From: Bacillus thermotolerans
GTDB taxonomy: Bacteria; Bacillota; Bacilli; Bacillales; Domibacillaceae
NCBI RefSeq assembly: GCF_000812025.2
Contig: NZ_JWJE02000013.1
Span: forward strand, 1 to 64,000
DNA length: 64,000 nucleotides
Reading direction: 5' to 3'
Both the position numbers and the translations under genes were made by a program. Positions 42,536 through 51,972 of this stretch are shown in pieces; the stretch's first letter is position 1, and each line of letters opens with the position of its first letter. A model generated the notes under the pieces. That model saw nothing but the letters and a program-made list of their open reading frames with translations. It did not search any database and was not told where the DNA came from.

Positions 42536-43717
42536 TTATTTATTAAATAGATTTAGAGCATCAATGCGCTCAATCGCTTCCTTAATTTTTTCATCAGATG
42601 CTACAAGACCTGCACGGACGTATCCTTCTCCATGTTCACCAAAGCCAATTCCCGGCGCTGCGAGCACCTGGGCTTTTTCTAGCAGAAGATCACTGAATTC
42701 CTCAGATGTATACCCTTCCGGCACTTTCAGCCAAGAGAAAAATGAGCCTTGTGGCGCTTTCACTTTCCATCCGATTTCATTCAATCCATTAATAAGCAAA
42801 TTTCGTCGTCTCTCGTACATTCTCTCCTGCTCACGCACCTCATCCTGAGGTCCAAGCAAAGCAGCTGCTGCCGCTTCCTGAATACCACCGTACAAGCCGC
42901 AATGCAAGTGATCATGCATTAAATCAAGAGCGGCAATTACGCTTGGATTGCCAACAGCAAACCCGATTCTCCAGCCGGCCATATTAAATGTTTTAGACAT
43001 TGTATAAATTTCAATACCATTCTCCTTCGCCCCTTCTACTTCAAGGTAGCTGACCGGTCGTTTGCCATCAAAACCAATGGCACCGTAAGCAAAGTCGTGT
43101 ACGACACAAATGTCATGTGCCTTCGCAAAGGCAATAGTTTCCTTAAAGAATTCCTCATCCACCATAGCTCCTGTTGGATTATTCGGATAATTCACAAACA
43201 TAATCTTTGCTCTTTTCAAGATGTCTTCCGGTATATCTTCATATCTTGGCAGGAAATTATTCTCCTCTATTAGCGGCATCATGTACATTTCCGCTTCAGC
43301 CAGCGCAATGCCTGACCAGTAATCAGGGTAACCCGGATCTGGCACAAGCGCTATATCTCCAGGGTTTAATAGGCATTGCGGCAGCTCAACCAATCCTGCC
43401 TTCCCGCCAATTAACAAAGATACTTCCTTCTCAGGATCTATCTCCACTCCGTACTCTCTTTTATAAAATTCAGCACAAGCTTCTCGAGCATAGGCGAATC
43501 CCGGAAACGGAGGGTATTTATCATTGATCGGCTTGTCAGCCGCTTCCTTTAAAGCTTCTTTAATATGATCGAAAGCCGGCTCACCAGGGCTTCCTTGTCC
43601 CAGATTAATAATGGGCCGATCAGCATTAGACGCTGCTTTTTTTACTTTTTGTTCAAGCTTGGCAAAAAATTGCTCAGGCACAGCTTGAAGGCGGTTCGAT
43701 GTCTTAAAATTCTTCAT
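42536..43717 (-). CDS. mtnE: Methionine-salvage aminotransferase MtnE
   Basis: A 393-residue PLP fold-type-I aminotransferase: NYPNNPTGA, and TMSKTFNMAGWRIGF with the PLP lysine. It follows B. subtilis MtnE closely (INLGQGSPGEPAFDHI, KYPPFPGF, PDPGYPDYWSGIALAEA). It converts ketomethylthiobutyrate to methionine. ATG 43717 has AGAGG upstream; a 44-codon N-terminal extension is spurious. It is divergent from mtnU, as in B. subtilis. The rest of the mtn pathway is not in the window. Confidence 0.85.
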   Translation of the reverse strand: MKNFKTSNRLQAVPEQFFAKLEQKVKKAASNADRPIINLGQGSPGEPAFDHIKEALKEAADKPINDKYPPFPGFAYAREACAEFYKREYGVEIDPEKEVSLLIGGKAGLVELPQCLLNPGDIALVPDPGYPDYWSGIALAEAEMYMMPLIEENNFLPRYEDIPEDILKRAKIMFVNYPNNPTGAMVDEEFFKETIAFAKAHDICVVHDFAYGAIGFDGKRPVSYLEVEGAKENGIEIYTMSKTFNMAGWRIGFAVGNPSVIAALDLMHDHLHCGLYGGIQEAAAAALLGPQDEVREQERMYERRRNLLINGLNEIGWKVKAPQGSFFSWLKVPEGYTSEEFSDLLLEKAQVLAAPGIGFGEHGEGYVRAGLVASDEKIKEAIERIDALNLFNK

Positions 43718-43822
43718 ATTCTTAACCTCTGCTTTCAAATTATCGTTATTAATGGTATAACGGAAGATAAGGAAAATGTAAAGAGCAAACAGTAAACGTA
43801 TAGAAAGGAACGTGACAGCACA

Positions 43823-44608
43823 GTGAAGTGGAAAGTAGCATGTGTACAAATGGATATCGCCTTCGGAGATCCCGAAGAGAACTATAAGCGTGTAGAAAAA
43901 CGCCTGCAGGAAGCCGCTGATAACGGCTGCCAGCTCGTCGTTCTTCCTGAATTATGGACAACAGGATATGACTTAACCCGTCTGGATGAAATTGCAGACG
44001 ATAATGCAGAAGCAGCTATCGCTTTTCTTAAGGAGCAAGCCCAAAAACACCAGCTGCATTTAGTCGGAGGATCTGTAGCCAACCGCAAAGAACAAGGCGT
44101 CGAAAATACGCTGCTCGTCATCAGCAAAGATGGCCAGCTTGTAAAAACCTACAGCAAGCTTCATTTATTCCGTCTAATGGAGGAAGAGAAGTTCCTTCAG
44201 GCCGGAAACGAAGATGGACTCTTCATGCTTGATGGTGAGCAAATGGCTGCCTTTATTTGCTATGACATCCGGTTTCCTGAATGGATGCGCAAACACGTGC
44301 TGAACGGAGCAAACGTATTATTTGTTCCGGCTGAATGGCCACTTGCTCGTGTTGACCATTGGCGCACGCTTCTTATTGCCCGCGCCATCGAAAACCAGAG
44401 CTATGTCGTTGCCTGCAATCGCAGCGGTGCAGATCCGAACAATAAATTTGCCGGCCACTCCATCATCGTGGACCCTTGGGGAGAGGTTATCGCTGAAGCA
44501 GGCGAAGATGAAGAGCTGCTCATCGGTGAAATCGATACAGAAAAAGTACCAGAAATCAGAAAACGCATTCCGATCTTCGAAGACCGCCGAACAGAGTTTT
44601 ATAGTTAA
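43823..44608 (+). CDS. mtnU: Carbon-nitrogen hydrolase MtnU
   Basis: A 261-residue nitrilase-superfamily amidase. The catalytic triad is Glu (VLPELWTTGYD), Lys (TYSKLHLFR) and Cys (AFICYDIRFPEW). Omega-amidase-like members hydrolyse alpha-ketoglutaramate or the ketomethylthiobutyrate-linked amides made by glutamine transaminases, which fits a place beside MtnE. GTG start, with GAAAGGA at long spacing (14 bases), so the start is uncertain. Confidence 0.85.
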   Translation: MKWKVACVQMDIAFGDPEENYKRVEKRLQEAADNGCQLVVLPELWTTGYDLTRLDEIADDNAEAAIAFLKEQAQKHQLHLVGGSVANRKEQGVENTLLVISKDGQLVKTYSKLHLFRLMEEEKFLQAGNEDGLFMLDGEQMAAFICYDIRFPEWMRKHVLNGANVLFVPAEWPLARVDHWRTLLIARAIENQSYVVACNRSGADPNNKFAGHSIIVDPWGEVIAEAGEDEELLIGEIDTEKVPEIRKRIPIFEDRRTEFYS

Positions 44609-44609
44609 A

Positions 44610-44640
44610 AAGAAACCCGGGTTATTCCCGGGTTTCTTCA
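44610..44640. terminator. Bidirectional terminator between mtnU and metA
   Basis: AAGAAACCCGGG / CCCGGGTTTCTT with a 5-nt loop. Confidence 0.85.
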
Positions 44641-44696
44641 GTTTATCAGGAAAGCTGAACACGAGCCTTTTCTGCAGACTGTATCCCCTTTCCCTT

Positions 44697-45605
44697 TCAT
44701 TTCCACTCATATGGTGTTTCTTGGTATACATAATAGTTCAGCCAGTTGGAGAATAGGAGATGAGCATGCGAACGCCATCTATTTAACGGTTTATTTGTCG
44801 GATTATTGTCCGGGAAATAGTTTTCTGGCATGTCAATATCGAGCCCTTTCGCTAAATCTCTCTCATATTCTTCTGCTAAAGTATGAGCATCGTACTCCAG
44901 ATGTCCTGTCACCATAATATGCCGTTCATCCTTCGACATAATCATGAAGGCACCCGCTTCTTCCGAAGAGGCAAGCAGCTCCAGCTCATTGTGCGCTTCA
45001 ATTTTATTTATGTCGACATCTGTGTAGCGAGAGTGCGGAGCATAGAATATATCATCAAACCCGCGCATGAGCTTCACAGTAGGAGCATTCACAGTATGTC
45101 TGTAAATACCTGAGCACTTCTTCGGCAGCTCAAATTTTCCAATACCGAAATAATGATAAAGTGCAGCTTGAGCTCCCCAGCAAATATGAAGCATGGAAGT
45201 CACATTTGCTTTTGCCCAGTCCATAATTTCCTTTAATTCATCCCAGTAATTCACGCCTTCAAAGTCCATTCGCTCTACCGGAGCTCCAGTAATAATCATT
45301 CCATCTATCCGCTTGTCCCTTACCTGTTCAAATGTTGTGTAGAACTGCTCTAAATGAGACTTGCTCACATTTCTAGATTCATGTGTAGCTGTGTGAAGGA
45401 AGGATATATTTACTTGAAGCGGTGTATTACCGAGCAGCCGCAATAATTGGGCCTCTGTTTTTTCCTTTTCAGGCATTAAATTTAAAATTAGTATATTTAA
45501 AGGCCGGATATCCTGGCTTCTTGCCCTGTCGACATCCATGACGAAAATATTCTCGTTCTCGAGCACTTCCCGTGCTGGCAATTCTTTCGGTATATTAATC
45601 GGCAT
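44697..45605 (-). CDS. metA: Homoserine O-acetyltransferase MetA
   Basis: A 302-residue MetA that acylates homoserine for methionine synthesis. The nucleophile is Cys142 ([10 protein letters not shown]), and the catalytic His and Glu lie in MVTGHLEYD. Residue 111 is Glu (GAPVERMDF), the residue reported to select acetyl-CoA; E. coli has Gly there and uses succinyl-CoA. Hence acetyltransferase despite the usual succinyltransferase name. ATG with a GGGGGGTTAGGGG leader. Promoter TTGTAT-N18-TATAAT at 45653-45682. No S-box was found here. Confidence 0.93.
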   Translation of the reverse strand: MPINIPKELPAREVLENENIFVMDVDRARSQDIRPLNILILNLMPEKEKTEAQLLRLLGNTPLQVNISFLHTATHESRNVSKSHLEQFYTTFEQVRDKRIDGMIITGAPVERMDFEGVNYWDELKEIMDWAKANVTSMLHICWGAQAALYHYFGIGKFELPKKCSGIYRHTVNAPTVKLMRGFDDIFYAPHSRYTDVDINKIEAHNELELLASSEEAGAFMIMSKDERHIMVTGHLEYDAHTLAEEYERDLAKGLDIDMPENYFPDNNPTNKPLNRWRSHAHLLFSNWLNYYVYQETPYEWK

Positions 45606-45652
45606 GCCCCTAACCCCCCTCGTAAATGTGAAATTTCAAGTTATAATACATC

Positions 45653-45682
45653 ATTATAGACAGCAGACTCCAGAAAATACAA
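45653..45682 (-). promoter_or_regulatory. Putative sigma-A promoter of metA
   Basis: On the minus strand TTGTAT, 18 bases, TATAAT. Confidence 0.55.
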
Positions 45683-45721
45683 GGGCTGTCTATCAGATTA
45701 TTCTGCAAAAACAGCAAACAC

Positions 45722-45750
45722 ACTTCCCGGACATATGCCCGGGAGGAACA
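45722..45750 (-). terminator. Possible terminator of topB
   Basis: TCCCGG / CCGGGA with an 8-nt loop GCATATGT on the minus strand; the following T tract is interrupted, so this is weak. Confidence 0.35.
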
Positions 45751-45810
45751 GGAAGCCTCTGTTTTATCTCAATTTCAAAGAACTTCCTGCGTGCACAATA
45801 TTACTGACTA

Positions 45811-47976
45811 TCATTCCTTTAACTTCAGCTTGGCTAACGCGTCAGCCAGCGCTGTATTCACCGGCTCTTCTTTCGACTGCTTCTTCAAATATTTATTCAC
45901 TTCATGCTTTGACGCTTTCGAATGAGAGTCCTGCTTCCGGCGTTTTTGGAAAGAAGAAAGCTTCTCTCTGTGGCCGCATTTGCACACAAATATTTGTCCT
46001 TCTCCCTCGCCCCTAAGCTCCAGTTTCTTGTGACAGTTCGGACAGCGTGCATTCGTCAGCTTAGCTACATTTTTGCGATAGCCGCACTCTCTGTCTTGAC
46101 AGACGAGTATTTTTCCTTTTTTCCCTTTTACTTCAAGGAGCAGCTTTCCACAATCCGGACAGTGGCTGCCTGTCACGTTATCATGCTTGAACTTCTTGTC
46201 ACTATGCTTGATTTCATTGGTCACCGCTTTAGTGTACTGAAGAATTTCTTTCATAAATGCTTCAGATTTTAGCTTGCCTTTCGCGATAGCATTTAGCTTC
46301 TGCTCCCACTCGCCTGTCAGTGCCGGTGAACGTAAATCGCTCGGTACCAGTTCTAGCAGCTGCTTGCCCTTTGACGTGAGAATGATATCCTTTCCCTTCT
46401 TCTCAATTAAGAACGTATTAAACAGCTTTTCAATAATATCCGCCCTGGTGGCTACTGTACCCAGTCCGCCTGTCTCACTTAAGGTTTGCTTTAATTTCTT
46501 GTCTCCTTCTTCCATATACTTAGCCGGGTTTTCCATCGCTGAGAGAAGCGTCCCTTCGTTAAAGCGAGAAGGCGGATTAGTCTCTCCCTCTGTGGCTTTT
46601 AACGATTGTACCCGCAGGATATTTCCTTGCTTTAAAGCCGGAAGAGATTCCTCGTCGTCTTCTTCCTTTCCGTAGACTTCCTTCCATCCAAGCGAAAGGA
46701 TGCGTTTCCCTTTTGCTGAAAAGGCTTCTGATCCGATTACCGCTTCCACAGTTGTCTGCTCATATTCAAACGGCGGCAGCAAAACGGCTAAGAAGCGCTT
46801 CACGATCAGGTCATAAATCTTCCGTTCTTTATCGCTCAAATCCGATAGAATGGCTGTCTGTTCGGTAGGAACAATTGCATGGTGATCGCTCACCTTTGCA
46901 TCATTGACAAAAGCTGGATTTGTTTTAATGCCTTGTTTTTTAATTTTTGCTGCGAATCTCGCATAAGAATGAATATCTACTGCTTCTACCCGCTCTTTTA
47001 ACGTAGAAACCATATCACTCGATAAATAACGGGAATCGGTCCGCGGATACGTTACAAGTTTATGGTGCTCATATAGCTTCTGCATGATGGAAAGCGTTTC
47101 TTTCGCGGAATAGCCGAACAGCTTATGCGCATCCCTCTGCAGCTCCGTTAAATCATATAACTCCGGCGCATACGATTTCTTAGCCGCCTTCTTCACCAGG
47201 GTGACCTTTGCTTCCTCGCCGCGGATTGCCTTAAGGCTCTCGTCCCGCTTCTCCTTGGAGAATGTTTTTGTATCGTTTGTTTTATTGTCTCTCCATGTCA
47301 GCTTGACGCCATCAGCCACCGCTGTTATCCCATAATAGCTTTTCGGCTTGAAGTGCTTGATTTCTTCTTCTCTCTTTTGAATGATGGCTAAGGTTGGTGT
47401 TTGAACGCGCCCGCATGACAGCTGGGCATTGAACTTTGTCGTGAGTGCGCGCGTAGCATTGATACCCACTAACCAGTCCGCTTCTGCCCTTGCGACTGCT
47501 GAGCGATACAAGTTCTCATACTCCCGTCCATCTCTTAGCTTCTTAAATCCTTCACGAATCGCTTTATCCGTAACGGATGAAATCCATAGGCGCTTGACCG
47601 GCTTCTTTACATGAGCCTTATCAATAATCCAGCGGGCAACGAGCTCCCCTTCACGTCCAGCATCCGTGGCAATAACAATGTCTTTAACATCCTTCCGGTT
47701 AAGCTGCGTTTTTACCGCCTGAAACTGCTTACCTGTCTTCTTAATGACCACTGTCTTCAGTCGGTCAGGAATCAGCGGAAGCTCTGCTAGGTCCCATGTT
47801 TTATATTGATTGCCATAAGCCTCAGGGTCCGCCAATGTCACGAGATGTCCGAGTGCCCATGTCACGATATATCGATCACCTTCTAAAAAGCCGTTCCCTT
47901 TCTTGCCGCACTTTAAGACGCGGGCAATATCACGGGCAACAGATGGCTTTTCAGCAAGTACTACTGTTTTGCTCAT
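45811..47976 (-). CDS. topB: DNA topoisomerase III
   Basis: A 721-residue type IA topoisomerase. The TOPRIM domain starts KTVVLAEKPSVARDIARVL, and the catalytic tyrosine is in KLVTYPRTDSRYL (about residue 310). Two zinc-ribbon motifs near the C-terminus are CPDCGKLLLEV...CQDREC and CPNCHKKLEL...CKCG. It decatenates replication intermediates and works with RecQ-type helicases; a recQ gene lies at 57.7 kb. ATG 47976 (MSKTVV) has AAAGGATG; a 17-codon extension is not supported. Confidence 0.95.
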   Translation of the reverse strand: MSKTVVLAEKPSVARDIARVLKCGKKGNGFLEGDRYIVTWALGHLVTLADPEAYGNQYKTWDLAELPLIPDRLKTVVIKKTGKQFQAVKTQLNRKDVKDIVIATDAGREGELVARWIIDKAHVKKPVKRLWISSVTDKAIREGFKKLRDGREYENLYRSAVARAEADWLVGINATRALTTKFNAQLSCGRVQTPTLAIIQKREEEIKHFKPKSYYGITAVADGVKLTWRDNKTNDTKTFSKEKRDESLKAIRGEEAKVTLVKKAAKKSYAPELYDLTELQRDAHKLFGYSAKETLSIMQKLYEHHKLVTYPRTDSRYLSSDMVSTLKERVEAVDIHSYARFAAKIKKQGIKTNPAFVNDAKVSDHHAIVPTEQTAILSDLSDKERKIYDLIVKRFLAVLLPPFEYEQTTVEAVIGSEAFSAKGKRILSLGWKEVYGKEEDDEESLPALKQGNILRVQSLKATEGETNPPSRFNEGTLLSAMENPAKYMEEGDKKLKQTLSETGGLGTVATRADIIEKLFNTFLIEKKGKDIILTSKGKQLLELVPSDLRSPALTGEWEQKLNAIAKGKLKSEAFMKEILQYTKAVTNEIKHSDKKFKHDNVTGSHCPDCGKLLLEVKGKKGKILVCQDRECGYRKNVAKLTNARCPNCHKKLELRGEGEGQIFVCKCGHREKLSSFQKRRKQDSHSKASKHEVNKYLKKQSKEEPVNTALADALAKLKLKE

Positions 47977-48148
47977 ATTAACATCCTTTCGTTTCACTCT
48001 ATCCTTCATTATAACATTTGTTTCCACTAGAACTGAAGACTACTTATTCCCTTCACATTCCTTCTATAAAAAAAGCTCGTGACTTCTTTATTTTTTTCGT
48101 TTATATTAGCCCAAATGGAAATTTTTCGAAAAAGGAGGACTGACCGTC

Positions 48149-50353
48149 ATGTTTGCCCATAAACGCGGAGACGTTCCTTATATTCTCGGCCTAGTCTTTT
48201 TATTGTCGGGTGTTATTTACTTTTTTGCTTCAAACTGGCCGCTCATGGACCGCCCAGTGAAGCTAGCACTAAGCCTGTTACTGGTTTCCGGCTGTTTCAT
48301 TCTGTCTGTCATTTATAAAAAGAGCGCTACTTTCCTTTATTTAAGCAATTGGTGGCTTGTTGCTTCTGCTGTGTCCTTTGGTGCAGCTGTTGCCTTAATC
48401 GGACAAATGTTTAACTCTCATGCGGATTCTTACACACTGTTTCTCATATGGCTGATCCCCGTTCTCGTTTTCGCCTTTCTAACTAAGTATCAGCCCTTCT
48501 ACTGGATGGCATTTTTATTATTTGAGTTGACCATATGGCTTAAAATCTATCCAACCGGTGTATGGCTGGAATACTCTGAGACAGAAGAGCTCATCATTCA
48601 TTTGCTGGTAATCACCGGGCATTCACTCTTATTTTATTGGCTTCAACGTGCAGGCCTGCAAAAGCTAAGTTTGGCAGCCTTAGCGGTCGCCCAGTATAGT
48701 GCACTGTTCATTCTAAACTCTCATTCTATTTACCAGCTAGTGGAAGACTTTACTTCTATGTCACTCTTTTACGCTCTTCTTCACACCTTGTATATAGCTT
48801 TTATATACGTTTATTGGCGAAGCTACATGACCGAGCGGGCAAAACACCCGGCTGAAATGGCTATCCACCTTTTCGCTTTTGGTATATACGCTGTATATAA
48901 TGGCTTTATTATTTATTTCAGTGTTCTCGGTGAGAACGTATTCCTGGCAGGCTTTCCTCTGCTGTTCGTACTATTCGTATTCAGCATTTATGTACTGACC
49001 AAACTAGCAAAGACATCCGAGCACGCTGAGGAGAAGTGGAAGCGATATACGTACAAACTGATCGTCGGTATTTTCTCTTTTCTAGGCACATTGATTGCCA
49101 TTTTTTCAATCAGCTCATTCGTTATTCTTTTGTTCAGCTTCGGCGCTAATATATGGATTGGCTTCCTCGCTGCCGGCATACTTTGTTTGGCAGCCAGCTG
49201 GGCCATCAGTAAGAGAGAATGGGCAGTCATTCGCCTGACTTTACAAATCACCGGCATTGCATTTGTATTTCTTGCTTCCTTCATAAAGGGAGATGCGTGG
49301 ATTTTCTGGGTGATCACTGCATTATTTATCGTGCTCAACTTTTTGCCAAACATCAGGGGAAGAGCCTTTTATTACGCAGCAGCTAACGGAGCCGCCTTGG
49401 CAGCCGTATTATACACTTTTTCAGATGTGGGATTATCCACCAGCTGGCTCAGACTTATCCTTTTAGTATTTGGCTTGTTGAATGCTATGCTTTTCTTTCA
49501 TTTAAAGCAGCATGTTCTGTGTCTTCCCGCTTACTGGCTGTCACTTGCTTACTTTCTGTTCATGACTATAGAGGAAGCGGGCCAGCCGGTCATTTGGGCT
49601 GTTGTCCTCCACCTTGTCACGCTGATTTACCTGTATATTCATTTAGCTTACCCGAAGGGGTCCGCCCGGCTGTACCGATGGTCAACATGGCTGGCTCTGA
49701 TTATATTTCTTACTTGGAAGTATTACGAATTTATTTGGCAGCTGCTCCACAAATCACTCGCGCTTTTCCTCGTCAGTGCGATTTGCTTTGGCCTTTTCTA
49801 CTTCTGGGGAAGGCGCTATACAGAAGAAGCTCGAACTATTCAGTCGTGGAATATAAAGCTGGTGACGGCCGTGCTTCTTGTTCAGCTTCTCTTTATTGGA
49901 GCAGTCTTTTGGCAAAAAGAGCAGCTGCTTCAAAACGGTGAATTAGTTGCGCTAGAACTTGTTCCCATCGACCCGCGCTCTATGCTGCAGGGGGACTATG
50001 TAGAGCTTCGCTACGCCATTCATGCCGCCTACCAGGAGCAACAGCAAACCGGCGAAACAACGGAAGGAAGGCTGCTAGTCGAGTTGAGAGAATCGAACGA
50101 AACCATTGTCTACCAGGAGGAACATGTACCTGTTTACCAGCCGGTTCAGTTCCACCCCGCTGATCAATCCCTAAAAGCTCAAGAAGGAACTGTGATCATC
50201 CAAGGAAGCGGGCGGTTCGGCCAGCTTGACCTGGGCATTGAACACTTCTTCATTCCCGAGGGAAGCGGAGCAGAATGGGAAGAGAAAAATATTGCGCTGG
50301 TGCGTATCGCTGAAAACGGCGATGCTATACTAGAAATGCTAGTCGAACACTAA
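48149..50353 (+). CDS. Large membrane protein, DUF2157-like with C-terminal GDYXXLXY domain
   Basis: 734 residues. About 16 hydrophobic helices fill residues 15 to about 570. A soluble C-terminal domain contains GDYVELRY, the name-giving motif of the GDYXXLXY family. The start of the membrane part (RGDVPYILGLVFLLSGVIYFF) resembles DUF2157. These two domains are often separate neighbouring proteins; here they are one chain. Function unknown. RBS AAAGGAGG. Monocistronic, with a terminator at 50357-50392. Confidence 0.8.
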   Translation: MFAHKRGDVPYILGLVFLLSGVIYFFASNWPLMDRPVKLALSLLLVSGCFILSVIYKKSATFLYLSNWWLVASAVSFGAAVALIGQMFNSHADSYTLFLIWLIPVLVFAFLTKYQPFYWMAFLLFELTIWLKIYPTGVWLEYSETEELIIHLLVITGHSLLFYWLQRAGLQKLSLAALAVAQYSALFILNSHSIYQLVEDFTSMSLFYALLHTLYIAFIYVYWRSYMTERAKHPAEMAIHLFAFGIYAVYNGFIIYFSVLGENVFLAGFPLLFVLFVFSIYVLTKLAKTSEHAEEKWKRYTYKLIVGIFSFLGTLIAIFSISSFVILLFSFGANIWIGFLAAGILCLAASWAISKREWAVIRLTLQITGIAFVFLASFIKGDAWIFWVITALFIVLNFLPNIRGRAFYYAAANGAALAAVLYTFSDVGLSTSWLRLILLVFGLLNAMLFFHLKQHVLCLPAYWLSLAYFLFMTIEEAGQPVIWAVVLHLVTLIYLYIHLAYPKGSARLYRWSTWLALIIFLTWKYYEFIWQLLHKSLALFLVSAICFGLFYFWGRRYTEEARTIQSWNIKLVTAVLLVQLLFIGAVFWQKEQLLQNGELVALELVPIDPRSMLQGDYVELRYAIHAAYQEQQQTGETTEGRLLVELRESNETIVYQEEHVPVYQPVQFHPADQSLKAQEGTVIIQGSGRFGQLDLGIEHFFIPEGSGAEWEEKNIALVRIAENGDAILEMLVEH

Positions 50354-50356
50354 AAA

Positions 50357-50392
50357 AACAGCCGGTTTTCTCTCTTAGAAAGCCGGCTGTTT
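50357..50392. terminator. Bidirectional terminator between the GDYXXLXY gene and mpfA
   Basis: AAACAGCCGGTTTTCT / AGAAAGCCGGCTGTTT with a 4-nt loop; one G-T pair. Confidence 0.8.
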
Positions 50393-50400
50393 ACTGTTAT

Positions 50401-51753
50401 TTATTTTTCGTTCTCCTGATCTTGACTGCTTCTTCGCACTTCAATGGTATGAATATGATGTCCATCTACTTCACAAATTGTAAATTCATACCCCTGTGCC
50501 TCGATACTATCCCCTTTTTTTACATCTGTATGTCTCGTGAGGAACCAGCCGCCCAGCGTATCGATATCCTCCTCTGATAAATCTATTCCCAGCAAGTCAT
50601 TTACTCCTCCAATGAGCAAACGGGCACTTAAAAGGAAATGATCCTGCCCAAGCTTTTGAATCTCCGGCTGCTCATCTGCGTCAAATTCGTCACGAATTTC
50701 TCCAACAATTTCTTCCAGAATATCCTCTACTGTTACCAAACCTGATGTGCCGCCATATTCATCTAATAAGATAGCCATATGAATCCGTTCTCTTTGCATT
50801 TTGAGCAGCAAATCATGGATAGGAATGGTTTCAATCACTCGGATTGTCGGCTTGACAAACCCCTCAAGCGGTTGTTCATTATAATCATCTTTCGTTAAAA
50901 AATAAGAAAAAATCTCCTTTATATTCACCATGCCAATAATGTTGTCTTTATCCCCATCATCCACGGGGTATCGAGTGTATTTTTCTTCCTTCAGAACTTG
51001 AGTAATATCCGCCCAAGTTAAATCCTTTTGTAATGTGACCATCTCTGTACGGGGCACCATGATCTCTTTAGCAATTCTTTCATCAAACTCGAAAATGTTA
51101 TCAACATATTTATATTCGGATTGATTAATTTCTCCGCTTTCATAGCTTTCCGATAAAATAATGCGCAGCTCTTCTTCCGAGTGGGCTACTTCATGCTCAG
51201 AAGCAGGCGCTAACCCGAAAAGCCCTGTAAATAAGCGGGCGGATTTATTCAGTATCCAAATAAACGGAAACATGATCCGGTAAAATAAAACCAATGGAGG
51301 CGAAAAGTTCAGCGTCAGCCACTCTGCTTTTTGAATCGCCAGCGTTTTCGGCGCAAGCTCTCCTATTACTACATGAAGAAAGGTAATCACTGAAAAGGCA
51401 ATGATAAATGAGAGCACACCAGCTAGAGACGGTGTAATATTCATCTCCTCAAAAACAGGATGAAACAGCCGCTCTACCGTCGGTTCACCGAGCCATCCGA
51501 GGCCGAGAGATGTAATCGTAATGCCCAACTGACAGGCTGATAAGTATTCGTCCATATTCTGGACAACCTTTTTCGCTGTTATTGCTTTTTTGTTCCCCTC
51601 AGCGATCAGCTGGTTAATGCGCGACATGCGGACCTTGACAATCGCAAATTCAGAAGCCACGAAAAAGGCAGAAAAACCGATCAGGACGGCAACAAGCAAT
51701 AGATTGACAGTAATCAAGGACGGCAAGGAAAGCGAAGGAGGATCTGTAAGCAT
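50401..51753 (-). CDS. CNNM/CBS-domain transporter (MpfA/YhdP-like, probable Mg2+ exporter)
   Basis: About 450 residues. A DUF21/CNNM membrane domain (1-200; [34 protein letters not shown]) is followed by two CBS domains (about 210-340; [37 protein letters not shown]). The C-terminal CorC/HlyC domain is at about 350-440. Long annotated as haemolysin. B. subtilis YhdP (MpfA) exports magnesium and is very similar. The start is uncertain: ATG 51753 has AGAGG too close, and a GTG 30 bases upstream also lacks good spacing. Confidence 0.88.
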   Translation of the reverse strand: MLTDPPSLSLPSLITVNLLLVAVLIGFSAFFVASEFAIVKVRMSRINQLIAEGNKKAITAKKVVQNMDEYLSACQLGITITSLGLGWLGEPTVERLFHPVFEEMNITPSLAGVLSFIIAFSVITFLHVVIGELAPKTLAIQKAEWLTLNFSPPLVLFYRIMFPFIWILNKSARLFTGLFGLAPASEHEVAHSEEELRIILSESYESGEINQSEYKYVDNIFEFDERIAKEIMVPRTEMVTLQKDLTWADITQVLKEEKYTRYPVDDGDKDNIIGMVNIKEIFSYFLTKDDYNEQPLEGFVKPTIRVIETIPIHDLLLKMQRERIHMAILLDEYGGTSGLVTVEDILEEIVGEIRDEFDADEQPEIQKLGQDHFLLSARLLIGGVNDLLGIDLSEEDIDTLGGWFLTRHTDVKKGDSIEAQGYEFTICEVDGHHIHTIEVRRSSQDQENEK

Positions 51754-51927
51754 ACCTCTGCATTTTTCACCTTCCCCTTTCACCTCCCGAACAAAAGTTT
51801 ATATACCCTACCATTACCCAATTCGGCCTATTTCATAACACAGGCCTTTCGCTTGAATGGCGAACAGCCGGTAAACAACCATAACCGGCAAGGTGTGACT
51901 CAAAAGGTGCTCTTCGTTTTAAACAGC

Positions 51928-51967
51928 TGTAAAAGGAGCTGGACAGCATCATCCAGCTCCTTTTACA
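51928..51967. terminator. Terminator of the yfmL-like gene
   Basis: AAAAGGAGCTGGA / TCCAGCTCCTTTT with an 8-nt loop. Confidence 0.8.
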
Positions 51968-51972
51968 AAAAG

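Noticed and set aside
42536-43849. Long N-terminal extension of mtnE
   Set aside because: Crosses the divergent mtnU start region; ATG 43717 has an RBS and matches B. subtilis MtnE.
48099-48122. Sigma-B-like GTTTAT-N12-GGAAAT before the GDYXXLXY gene
   Set aside because: The -10 departs from GGGWAW and the spacing is at the short limit; not convincing.
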